Assembly (NCBI GenBank): GCA_041684965.1
Contig: JAWLGR010000007.1
Location: forward strand, 124,001-188,000
Length of the DNA: 64,000 nt
Origin: Mariniphaga sp041684965
Lineage (GTDB): Bacteria > Bacteroidota > Bacteroidia > Bacteroidales > Prolixibacteraceae
Reading direction: 5' to 3'
The notes below the pieces were generated by a model that searched no databases, was not told the DNA's origin, and was given only the letters and a program-made list of their open reading frames with translations. A program made the translations under genes and the position numbers. Below are positions 34,801 to 41,723 of the stretch, in pieces; the first letter of the stretch is position 1, and each line of letters begins with the position of its first letter.

Positions 34801-35618
34801 TGAATCTGAACATTGTGCTTCTTGTTTTTATTTGCAGCGGTGAAAATTTCATTAATGTTACTTTCCGGGTGTGTTGATTCGGATATACTTATATAAGGTT
34901 TGTCGGGCGAGTCATTCTTTGCATAGCCTACCCGGTAAATATTCAGCACCGTCCCCTTTTCTGTTCCTGTACCTGAAAAATCAAAGTCAACTCTTATGTA
35001 ATTCTCACCTGAAATGTTATCAATATTCTGGAAACTGTCATTCAAACGGAAATCATTTGCCCCAAAAATTAATGACGCCACATTCCCGTTTATTAGCTGA
35101 AAGTTGGTATTTATTTCAAAATACATGTGTGACGTGGCATCAAGATATGGCTTTTTTGTGCCGATAAATTTTGCGCCACTCCAGGCAGATAATTTTGGAT
35201 TCATCAGACCAGTCTCAAAATAGGAACCTGCAGAATACTGCTGGTCATTCTTATCCCATACTGTTAACTTCCACATGTACTTCATTTCAGGCTGCAGGGC
35301 TACACCCAGGTATGGGATGTTGGCTGATAATCCGCTTTTAACCTTGCCGCTGTTCCATACTACCCGGTTATCGCTGTTGCGAATCACCACAATCTGGTAA
35401 GCTGTTTGTTTTTGTCCCCTGATATCCGACTGCATCTGCCAGCTGAATACTGGTCTGTCATCTTCCACTGTCAAAGGCTCAACAGCATTTTGCACTTTTA
35501 GTTTTACAATGGCAGTACCTTTGGTTTCATCAGCATATATAGATACAGGTGAAAATAGTATTGAAAGGGTAATGAAAAATGATATGAGTACTGAAAAATG
35601 ACAGGTGGTGAATTTCAT
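31845..35618 (-). CDS. Secreted alpha-L-rhamnosidase, GH78 family
   Basis: A 1257-residue exported glycoside hydrolase. The signal peptide (FSVLISFFITLSILFSPVSIYA) ends near residue 29. N-terminal beta-sandwich domains (about 35-630) include the lectin-like GH78 N-domain (FLNGERIGDAWFAPGSSQF); the alpha/alpha-barrel covers about 730-1160. The family signature TDCPQRNERMGWTGDAQ lies at 779-795 and supplies acidic catalytic residues. A low-complexity Ser/Gly/Lys insert (about 1020-1045, SGAGTQNSNKVGTGKKSAG) is unusual for the barrel. The enzyme removes terminal rhamnose from plant, algal or bacterial glycans. It stands alone, separated from the sulfatases by a tRNA, so a shared substrate is not shown. 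Confidence 0.92.
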   Translation of the reverse strand: MKFTTCHFSVLISFFITLSILFSPVSIYADETKGTAIVKLKVQNAVEPLTVEDDRPVFSWQMQSDIRGQKQTAYQIVVIRNSDNRVVWNSGKVKSGLSANIPYLGVALQPEMKYMWKLTVWDKNDQQYSAGSYFETGLMNPKLSAWSGAKFIGTKKPYLDATSHMYFEINTNFQLINGNVASLIFGANDFRLNDSFQNIDNISGENYIRVDFDFSGTGTEKGTVLNIYRVGYAKNDSPDKPYISISESTHPESNINEIFTAANKNKKHNVQIHVETSNVSFIINETDFISHKAVQKQFSSGFSVGSVAMKVSQATKFQIGPWGNNHDFNTYPHLCSVGFAALPGNEVIYSDYTIKNKGQSVANVVFSNKEGMGYSIFEDFRNIKVDGNNIHVHNTTGKIIINYTDPSHGALPMLRTRFNTGKKVSEAKLYASALGGYNMFLNGERIGDAWFAPGSSQFRETLCYHAYDVTGLIREGENIMGAMLNQGWYTGYMTFTMSNFNFYGDHEALLAKLVITYEDGTEQNIVTDPKTWKVFRDGPVRFGSFFQGERYDANKETGIEGWAAASYDESLWEAADEIEPLDWIDFNIAARYDEPVRVREVLSATGISEVSSPDKSTWTYDMGVNMVGVPEISIPAGILKKGDVVIIRYGEQLYPGLKGDNAEYIKRFGKRGKNIAGRILHETNRAAMNTDFYTVKSSAAATIRPSSTFRGYQYLQITLPGYREALPLENVKGLVLSSDELPSGRYHATTSDGTTGNLLNQLFSNIQRSQLGNFFTIPTDCPQRNERMGWTGDAQAYSRTATYNSDVLNFFRQWMAALRDDQGIGSKTEAPGGIGSTVPTFNKIDDPTFANGTTWAAAVCMVPWQLYIQYGNTQIIEENIETMMNWLNGMDFYDYSEEYTYLSGKTGGLADWLAIDSRTPADLVNNAIYIYMMEVTSIMAEAIGKMDYALLLKDRHLKAKQEWNNLYVDDATGKTKDAKGNIIHSQTSYATPLNFNAFNDKNQVKAEAYLAQLAKNPSASGAGTQNSNKVGTGKKSAGKTGKEELPLYPPYSITTGFSGTPNILPALSRGGYTDEAFKMISCTTFASWLYPVTKGATSVWERWNSYDVAFSEPNANNMNSFNHFALGAVGQWMYEYQLGITTDHQNGQASYKHFILQPSAGSDFTSLEGSYDSNYGKIKSSWRANGKASMTSYKTTVPANTTATLYLPVPTAINDFGTAEGVVFKEVTTRHNRPVAKYELNSGTFEFNLSSAGISIN

Positions 35619-36072
35619 AGTTCTTTAAGTTGAAGTTGAACGCTTATTAAAATTTTAAAGATAATTTTTTATTCAGAAAATTCTCAACAGAAGCTGGGTT
35701 TAAGCATTTAGACGTTGCGGTTTTTTTTATTAAAACTGCAAAATTAACAGTAGCGCTGCAGTTCGAATCGGGGAACCTAACGACTCGTAATGGATCATGC
35801 CGGAAAATCGGCTTACATAAAAAACCCTGGCACAACTTTTTGGTAAAGACAGAGTGTCATTGCCAAAACACCTGAAGAATATTTTCGTTGCAAGTGAATA
35901 ACATGAAAAAGAGGTTTGTGTTTTTTTTTGCACAAACCACTCAACATGGCGCTATCGATGATTTTAGAAGTAAGACATGAAGGGGAAACCACCATGGAAA
36001 GTGAATATTGATGAAAAGTATTAAAATGCCATACTTTTTTCTTATTGTCAGGATAATGTTGGGACACAAAAA
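35619..36072. other. Gene-free region upstream of the rhamnosidase gene
   Basis: No coding gene is supported. It holds the -7 element described separately and a stem-loop, GGTTTGTG (35913-35920) with CACAAACC (35931-35938) around a loop of nine T and a G. The function is unknown; the T-rich loop would be A-rich in a minus-strand RNA. Confidence 0.45.
35739..35746 (-). promoter_or_regulatory. -7 promoter element of the rhamnosidase gene
   Basis: The minus strand reads TAATTTTG (TAnnTTTG), giving a leader of about 115 bases. No -33 TTTG stands at the right distance. Confidence 0.4.
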
Positions 36073-36110
36073 AAAAGGATTAAACTGTATTTCAACAACT
36101 TAATCCTTTT
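36073..36110 (-). terminator. Intrinsic terminator of the tRNA-Pro unit
   Basis: On the minus strand AAAAGGATTA pairs with TAATCCTTTT, followed by more T, giving a run of about ten. It starts five bases after the tRNA 3' end. Confidence 0.85.
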
Positions 36111-36115
36111 AAAAG

Positions 36116-36189
36116 TCGGGGTAGCCGGATTTGAACCGACGACTTCGTCGTCCCGAACGACGCGCGCTACCGGGCTGCGCTATACCCCG
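36116..36189 (-). tRNA. tRNA-Pro (anticodon CGG)
   Basis: A 74-base tRNA. The acceptor stem CGGGGTA pairs with TACCCCG, with discriminator A and no encoded CCA. The anticodon stem CGTCG/CGACG closes the loop TTCGGGA, giving anticodon CGG with G37, normal for proline. The T arm GTCGG-TTCAAAT-CCGGC is intact, as is the D arm GCGC-AGCCCGGTA-GCGC. A terminator follows directly. Confidence 0.95.
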
Positions 36190-36235
36190 CAATTATTTAT
36201 AATAATTCTCTTTTTCTACTCTTTTTCTATAAGGT

Positions 36236-36296
36236 ATATCTACTTTGCCGTCCCAAATCCGTCAGCTGACGGACTACCGGGCTGCGCTATACCCCG
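36236..36296 (-). pseudogene. Decayed tandem copy of tRNA-Pro
   Basis: The 32 bases 36274-36305 repeat exactly those at 36167-36198, covering the tRNA 5' half and the bases just before it. Further in, TTTGGGACGGCAAAGTAG resembles the real gene's TTCGGGACGACGAAGTCG (14 of 18 identical) and would give anticodon TGG. Between them a 16-base perfect palindrome replaces the anticodon 5' stem. No T arm or 3' acceptor half is present, so it cannot be a working tRNA. Confidence 0.7.
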
Positions 36297-36385
36297 CAAT
36301 TATTTTCAATGTTTCACTTCTTCTTTTAGACCTTGTCATGTCGAAGCTGTCGGCTGACAGAATACCAAACACTGTCAGTGCTTGG
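36258..36385. repeat. Group of three short palindromes upstream of tRNA-Pro
   Basis: TCCGTCAGCTGACGGA (36258-36273) is a perfect palindrome. CTGTCGGCTGACAG (36347-36360) shares its core GTCrGCTGAC and the following GA-TACC. The stretch 36365-36385 is a third inverted repeat, CCAA/CACTG with CAGTG/TTGG. They lie in the presumed leader of the tRNA transcript. Confidence 0.6.
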
Positions 36386-36407
36386 CATGGCTGTATACCC
36401 AAAGGTG

Positions 36408-36451
36408 CAAATTTAAACTTTTTTGAACGAATAGAAACTTTTGCAAATATA
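36408..36451 (-). promoter_or_regulatory. Candidate promoter(s) of the tRNA-Pro unit
   Basis: Two minus-strand matches to TAnnTTTG occur: TAAATTTG (36415-36408) and TATATTTG (36451-36444). The first has TTTC 18 bases upstream, close to the -33 TTTG. Either would transcribe the palindromes, the decayed copy and then tRNA-Pro. Confidence 0.5.
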
Positions 36452-36549
36452 AATTGCAATGATGTGGGCAATTTTCGTCTTACCGGTTAGGCAGTAGTAA
36501 ATTACTGCTGGGTAATGGGAAATTAAGCATTCTTATCCGACACACTTTC

Positions 36550-36653
36550 TTCGATATAAATTCGATACAAACTCGCAACAAATTCGGTATAAATTCGAGA
36601 ATTTGCGAATTTGTACCGAATTTGTTGCGAATTTATTGTGAATATGATCTGAA
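36550..36653. repeat. 104-base inverted repeat built of 11-base units
   Basis: Four head-to-tail 11-base units (TTCGATATAAA, TTCGATACAAA, CTCGCAACAAA, TTCGGTATAAA) are followed by their inverted counterparts (TTTGTACCGAA, TTTGTTGCGAA, TTTATTGTGAA and a weaker fourth). The central arms 36569-36597 and 36606-36634 are complementary at 27 of 29 positions around an eight-base loop. No ORF runs through it. Confidence 0.85.
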
Positions 36654-37047
36654 GGAAATATTACGGAGTTAAAAATATTGACTGCTGCTTGGAAGGGGTG
36701 AGGGGGAAGCGCTTTTGGACGTATTCTGATGAAAACTGGCAGTTGGTAGAATTTACAGAATCAGGCTAAATTAATTTAAATTTTTCTCGTTAGGGGCTTT
36801 TGGGAAACCGGATATATTTTATCTGCGTGCTGTAAGCGAGGTATTGAAAAGTAAAATAAATCTGTTGAGGTTGTATTATTATAGGCAGTAGGTTAATTCT
36901 AATTTCTATAATAGCTGAAACAAAATCGCTATTATTGAATAAGCACTATTTTAGATAGTTTGTCAACAGGCAGGCAGACGTAAAACAGTAATTACTCTGT
37001 GATAATTTATCACAATGCGGAAGGCATCAGCCAGAAGTGATATCAAA
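36654..37047. other. Gene-free region downstream of the histidine kinase
   Basis: No gene is supported. The only structure is the perfect 17-base palindrome TGTGATAATTTATCACA (36998-37014), which resembles a CRP/FNR-type site with one extra central base. It lies 34 bases after the histidine-kinase stop, where it might also be a transcript-end hairpin, although no T-run follows. Confidence 0.45.
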
Positions 37048-38211
37048 CTAGGAAATTGTTTGGGTTGAGGTAATTTGCATGGCAGGTTCACTTACAGCCA
37101 TTGGAAGCGAAAAATAAAAAACAGAGCCCTTCCCTGGGATGCTTTCTATCCAGATTTTACCTCCGTTTCTTTCAACAAAATCCTTGCAAATTATCAGACC
37201 AAGCCCGGTTCCCGATTCTCCTTCTGTACCCGGGTGTGTATAACTGGTGCTGGCTTTAAACATACAATTGATTTTTTCCGCAGGTATACCTATTCCTGTA
37301 TCTTTAATCCCAAATAGAACCGACTCTCCTGTTTCCCTGGTAAAAACTGTAATGGTACCTCCTCTCTGGGTGAATTTTACAGCATTTGATATCAGGTTGC
37401 GAATTACGACAGTTATCATTTCTTCATCGGCACATACAATGGCTTCAGCCGCGACCTTATTAATAAACTGAATTTGTTTATGTGACAAGTTATGAATTAA
37501 AAGATTATGGCATTTTTCAACAATAAGCTGCATGGAAATATTCTCAGGGATAATTTTTACCTGGTTTCTTTGGGAGCGTGCCCATGTTAGCAAATTCTCA
37601 AGTAATTCTGATACTGATTGTGAAAGCTGGAAAATGAGTTTGTTGTACCTTCTGATTTCCTCGTCTGAAAATTGGTCGTATCCTTTATCAATAAGCTCAG
37701 AGAACCCAATGATGTTGCTAAGCGGACCCTGAAGGTCATGACCGATAACGGAAAACAACTTGTCTTTGGTGGCATTTAGCTCTTTAAGCCTGGCTTCGTT
37801 TTCTTTAAGGCATTGTTCGGTTCTTTTTTGTTCGGTTATATCTTTGGATGTCGAGATAACTCCGTCCACTTTTCCTGCAGTATCGAGGTGGGGATAATAA
37901 TTCATTTCCAAAATCTTAAATTCACCTCCAGGTATAAACCCTTCAAATTGCAAGGATACAGGTTCCCCTCCTAGGCATTGATTAATGCCTGACTTGATAT
38001 GATTTCCGAAATAACTGTCGCCCCAGATGTTATCTACAGTTTGTCCAATAATCTCTTTTGTTTCCCGGTTGTAGAATTTATTGAACGCATTATTGACAAA
38101 AATGTACTTATATTTTTTGTCGATAAAAGTTGCTGGTTCGGAAATGGTATTTAATATTTCTTTTTGATAATGAAAGTACCTGTTTTTATGGTTTTTCCTG
38201 GTTCTTTTCAT
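37048..38211 (-). CDS. PAS-domain sensor histidine kinase (soluble)
   Basis: A 387-residue histidine kinase without membrane segments or signal peptide. A PAS domain covers about 15-125 (YIFVNNAFNKFYNRETKEIIGQ, split as FVNNAFNKFYNR and GQTVDNIWG), ending in the PAC phrase GVISTSKDITEQKR. The phosphoacceptor is His158 in FSVIGHDLQGPL. The ATPase region shows N-box IRNLISNAVKFTQ, G1 FGIKDTGIGIP and G2 GTGLGLIICKDFVERNGG. The cytoplasmic PAS may sense a small ligand or redox state. No response regulator is encoded nearby, so the partner is elsewhere. It sits just downstream of the last sulfatase gene, on the same strand but upstream of none, so it is not part of that operon. Confidence 0.92.
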   Translation of the reverse strand: MKRTRKNHKNRYFHYQKEILNTISEPATFIDKKYKYIFVNNAFNKFYNRETKEIIGQTVDNIWGDSYFGNHIKSGINQCLGGEPVSLQFEGFIPGGEFKILEMNYYPHLDTAGKVDGVISTSKDITEQKRTEQCLKENEARLKELNATKDKLFSVIGHDLQGPLSNIIGFSELIDKGYDQFSDEEIRRYNKLIFQLSQSVSELLENLLTWARSQRNQVKIIPENISMQLIVEKCHNLLIHNLSHKQIQFINKVAAEAIVCADEEMITVVIRNLISNAVKFTQRGGTITVFTRETGESVLFGIKDTGIGIPAEKINCMFKASTSYTHPGTEGESGTGLGLIICKDFVERNGGKIWIESIPGKGSVFYFSLPMAVSEPAMQITSTQTIS

Positions 38212-38273
38212 TTGTAGATTTAAGTTTCAGCTTTTCGAAAGAAGTTAATTTAATAGTTTTATAAATATTTTCT

Positions 38274-38281
38274 CAAAATTA
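38274..38281 (-). promoter_or_regulatory. -7 promoter element of the histidine kinase gene
   Basis: Minus strand TAATTTTG (TAnnTTTG), about 60 bases upstream of the ATG. It also separates the kinase from the sulfatase operon. No -33 box is clear. Confidence 0.45.
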
Positions 38282-38450
38282 CAACAGGTCATGAAGTACC
38301 CATTTTAAATGTAATTTTGATTCATTCCTGATAAGTTACTTTCTGCCTTTTAATTCTTGAATATACTTTGGTTTTTTAGTTTATAAAGGTTGCTAAAATA
38401 GAAATGATTTGGTTAATAAACAAACTTTGTTCATTATATACAGATGAATT

Positions 38451-40220
38451 CTATTGCAATCGTTTGAATACCATCATTTTGAAATCCATTACCTGGGAAC
38501 CCGGAATGTCAATTGCTTTTAATGTCAGGTTTCCTTTATCTTTTTTAAGATGAACGGTTCCGATATGCATTGGTTTAAAATCTTTTATATAGGATTCAAT
38601 TCGCTCTACCCTGTCGTTTTCCATTCCTTTTAGTGGAGGATTGTTTGCCTGTGAGACTTTTGCAGTATATTTTTCACCTGCAAAGCTTAATTCAATTGTT
38701 GAACCAACATCTTCAGGTGCACAGGTATAATAGATTTCTACATCGAAATTTCCTTCTGCCAGCACTTCTGCATTCCAGACAATGCTGTCGGAGGTGCTTG
38801 TCCAGTTGGTGAAATAAGAATCGTTCGGGAACCGGTTGGAACGTCTGACAGAACCATAGGCGTTTCCATCGCGTGCCGGAAGCTGGGTAAATAGATACTC
38901 CGGATGTCCGACAGGAAACCGGCGGTTGTCAACTTGTGGCAGTTCAACCAGCACATCTGCTTTCCAGGCTTCCCTGGCATGCGTCATTTGTTGTACTGTC
39001 TCCGGGAACTTTTCATTTACAGGTGATGTTTGCCCGGGGTCTGATTCCATATCATATAATTGGCCTTCATGGTCAAGCCGGAATTTTTGGCTGCGCACAC
39101 TGGTGCGTCCACCCCAATAATTAAAAAGAAACCGTTCATCCCACTCCTGGTTATGCATTTTCAGTAATGGTTTCAGACTTATTCCATCCAGTGGCTTTTG
39201 AGTTTGCAGTTCGATTCCGGCTAAATCAGCCAGAGTAGGCAAGAGGTCGATAGCACCTGCAATTTCCGTGACCTTTTTTCCAGCCGGCAAAACATTTTTC
39301 CAATTTATAAACATTGGTGTTCGTACACCACCTTCATCAGTAGAGCCTTTTCTTCCTTTCATGCCTCCGTTCCAGCGCCAGCTGTTAGGCCCATTATCGG
39401 AAAGAAATATGAAAATGGTATTTTCAGTCAGACTTAGCTCCTCAATTTTTTGCATTATCTGCCCTACATTCCAGTCGATGTTTTCACACATTGCCAGTGC
39501 TGCACGCGTAAATAAGGTATCCTCTTTTTCAGGTTCCCGGTGAAGCATTTCCAATTCCTTGTCTTTATATTTATTCCACCACTTATCGGGAACCTGCATC
39601 GGGCTGTGTGGAGTATTGTATGGGAGGTACAGAAAAAACGGATGATTTTTATTGCGAGTAATAAAATCCATTCCTCTATTGGTGAAATCATCAATAAGAA
39701 ATCCGTCTCCCTGAACAATATTGCCATTGTGTTCAAGCATTGGGCTGAAATAGTCACCCCAATGGCCGGAGCAGAAACCATAGAAGTCATCGAAACCCCG
39801 CGCATTCGGGTGATAGGGAGGTTGCATTCCGTTATGCCATTTTCCATAGGCAGCTGTTATATAACCAGCTTTTTGAAAAAATTCGCCAATGGTTGTTTCA
39901 TCTAAATCCAGTCGCTCACCCCCGGAGGACGTGGAATAGACACCTCCGCGAGGATGATAGCGGCCTGTGAGCAGCTCAGCTCGTGTTGGTGAACACACAG
40001 GACTGACAAAAAAATGTTCGAAGATTACTCCGGTTTCTGCCAGTCTGTCAATGTTTGGGGTTTGAATGTTGGAGTTTCCGGTAATGCTTAAATCTCCCCA
40101 GCCCTGGTCATCTGTCAGTATAAGGATGACATTGGGAGGCCGGTCTTTATCCGGTTTGCTGCAACCGGAGGAAAATGCTCCAATTACAACAAGTGGGATG
40201 AGCAGCTTATTATTGATCAT
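38451..40220 (-). CDS. Sulfatase 1, lipoprotein with C-terminal extension
   Basis: Type I sulfatase (alkaline-phosphatase fold) of 589 residues. The lipobox FSSGC puts the lipid on Cys20. The formylglycine site is Cys76 in VCSPTRAELLTGR (CxPxR motif with Thr at position 4 in place of the common Ser). Metal-binding residues lie in LILTDDQGWGD and FLSDNGPNSW; KWH of the active site is in AAYGKWHNG. Residues after about 440 form an extra beta-rich domain, perhaps carbohydrate-binding. It is the last of six consecutive sulfatases and is preceded by sulfatase 2 with a 29-base gap. Substrate sulfate position unknown. Confidence 0.92.
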   Translation of the reverse strand: MINNKLLIPLVVIGAFSSGCSKPDKDRPPNVILILTDDQGWGDLSITGNSNIQTPNIDRLAETGVIFEHFFVSPVCSPTRAELLTGRYHPRGGVYSTSSGGERLDLDETTIGEFFQKAGYITAAYGKWHNGMQPPYHPNARGFDDFYGFCSGHWGDYFSPMLEHNGNIVQGDGFLIDDFTNRGMDFITRNKNHPFFLYLPYNTPHSPMQVPDKWWNKYKDKELEMLHREPEKEDTLFTRAALAMCENIDWNVGQIMQKIEELSLTENTIFIFLSDNGPNSWRWNGGMKGRKGSTDEGGVRTPMFINWKNVLPAGKKVTEIAGAIDLLPTLADLAGIELQTQKPLDGISLKPLLKMHNQEWDERFLFNYWGGRTSVRSQKFRLDHEGQLYDMESDPGQTSPVNEKFPETVQQMTHAREAWKADVLVELPQVDNRRFPVGHPEYLFTQLPARDGNAYGSVRRSNRFPNDSYFTNWTSTSDSIVWNAEVLAEGNFDVEIYYTCAPEDVGSTIELSFAGEKYTAKVSQANNPPLKGMENDRVERIESYIKDFKPMHIGTVHLKKDKGNLTLKAIDIPGSQVMDFKMMVFKRLQ

Positions 40221-40249
40221 TAAAAAAGGCTTTTCATATTTTTCCGGAA

Positions 40250-41701
40250 TTATTTTTCCAATTGGTTCTCTACAGGTTCAATTCCCGCCAGATGTTCTTC
40301 GAGTACTTTTCTGATTTCATTTATTATTTCCGGATGATTCTCTGCAATATTCAGTTTTTCTGAAGGATCAATATTTACATTAAAAAGCAGTGGTACTTCA
40401 TGTACCGTTCTTTCATTTTTTATCTCTGTGGGTGGATTTGTAATGGGATGAGCTGTTTGACTTCCGTATTCATTTTGTGTAATAAAATGTGCCTTATAAT
40501 CGCCTTTGCGGATAGCATATACCTGTTGGCCCCTGTAATAAAATACTACTTCCCGTTTGCTTTTACCTGTTCCCAACATTAAGGGAGCTATATTCTCCCC
40601 GTCATAAGTTCTGTTGTTGGGTAATTCTGTGCCTGAAAGGTGGCAGAAAGTTGGGAGAAAATCCATGGTAGTGGCCATGTCCATCACAACTCCGGGTTTT
40701 AAATTGCCGGGCCACCAGAATACAGTTGGTACACGCATTCCGCCTTCAAAAGTACCTCCTTTTGCTCCTCGCAATAAACCTGCTGTTCCACCGTGAGTTT
40801 TAAATGTATGCCACGGACCATTATCGGAGGTAAACACCACCAGGGTGTTTTCGGCTAATCCTTCTTCTTTCAGAGTATTTAGGATTTGCCCTACCGACCA
40901 GTCTATTTCTTCGATTACATCACCATAAAAACCTGCCAATGAAACATTTTTAAATTCTTCGGATCGAAACAGAGGAATGTGTGGTAGCGAATGCGCCAGG
41001 TAAATAAAAAAGGGCTCTTTTTTCATGCTTTTTATACTGGCCACAGTTTCTTCTGTATATCTTTTTGTAATGGTACGCTGATCGGCAGGCCGCTCAATTA
41101 TTTCCTTGTCACGCATCAGGGGTACGTTATAAGCCTGATATCGTTCCTCTTCCGCCAGTGTGAAATGGTTTGTTTTATCAACCTTATCCATATCGTTTGA
41201 GTAAGGAATGCCATAATAACTGTCGAACCCATGGTCAGTCGGCAGGTGGGGCGATTTGTGTCCCAGATGCCATTTGCCGATTGCAGCGGTTTTATAGCCA
41301 TTGTCTTTTAATACTTTGGCAATGGTGATTTCATTAGGAGGTAGTCCACCATTGGAATCGGGAAACAAAACCCTGCGTTTATCGCTGCACATGCCCGAAC
41401 GAACAGGCAATCTGCCTGTTAACAGACCGGCACGGCTTGGTGTACAAACTGGAGCCGCCACATAGAAGCTGGTCCATTTTTGACCTTCGACTGCCATTTT
41501 ATCGAGATTGGGTGTCCTAATGGTGGGATGCCCAAATATTCCCAAATCACCGTAGCCAAGATCATCGGCAAAGATGATTATAAAATTTGGCTTTGGGTTG
41601 GTATTTCCTGATTCTGTTTTCTGTGCGAAACTTTGCAGGCCGGTTAAGGCAAACAGATTCAATCCGGCAATGGCAATTGATTTAGTTGAAATTAAATTCA
41701 T
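40250..41701 (-). CDS. Sulfatase 2, arylsulfatase A-like, secreted
   Basis: A 483-residue sulfatase with a signal peptide (GLNLFALTGLQSFAQ) and formylglycine Cys86 in VCTPSRAGLLTGR. Metal ligands are in FADDLGYGDLG and FTSDNGPW, and the active-site motif is AIGKWHLGH. The closest feel is to arylsulfatase A/GALNS-type enzymes acting on galactose or N-acetylgalactosamine sulfates, but this is a family-level impression. It lies 22 bases after sulfatase 3 in the operon. Cys-type sulfatases need the radical-SAM maturase anSME, which is not encoded in the window. Confidence 0.92.
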   Translation of the reverse strand: MNLISTKSIAIAGLNLFALTGLQSFAQKTESGNTNPKPNFIIIFADDLGYGDLGIFGHPTIRTPNLDKMAVEGQKWTSFYVAAPVCTPSRAGLLTGRLPVRSGMCSDKRRVLFPDSNGGLPPNEITIAKVLKDNGYKTAAIGKWHLGHKSPHLPTDHGFDSYYGIPYSNDMDKVDKTNHFTLAEEERYQAYNVPLMRDKEIIERPADQRTITKRYTEETVASIKSMKKEPFFIYLAHSLPHIPLFRSEEFKNVSLAGFYGDVIEEIDWSVGQILNTLKEEGLAENTLVVFTSDNGPWHTFKTHGGTAGLLRGAKGGTFEGGMRVPTVFWWPGNLKPGVVMDMATTMDFLPTFCHLSGTELPNNRTYDGENIAPLMLGTGKSKREVVFYYRGQQVYAIRKGDYKAHFITQNEYGSQTAHPITNPPTEIKNERTVHEVPLLFNVNIDPSEKLNIAENHPEIINEIRKVLEEHLAGIEPVENQLEK

Positions 41702-41723
41702 TGATTGGTTTATTTTTATATTG

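Noticed and set aside
35755..35785. T-arm-like GTTCGAATC suggesting a second tRNA near the rhamnosidase gene
   Set aside because: The flanking bases do not pair as a T stem on either strand and no other arms are present.
36245..36490. Small coding frames around the tRNA-Pro region
   Set aside because: They run through the tRNA copy and palindromes and lack any protein-like conservation or start signal.
36550..36653. CRISPR array
   Set aside because: Repeats are 11 bases without spacers and half are inverted, and no cas gene is nearby.
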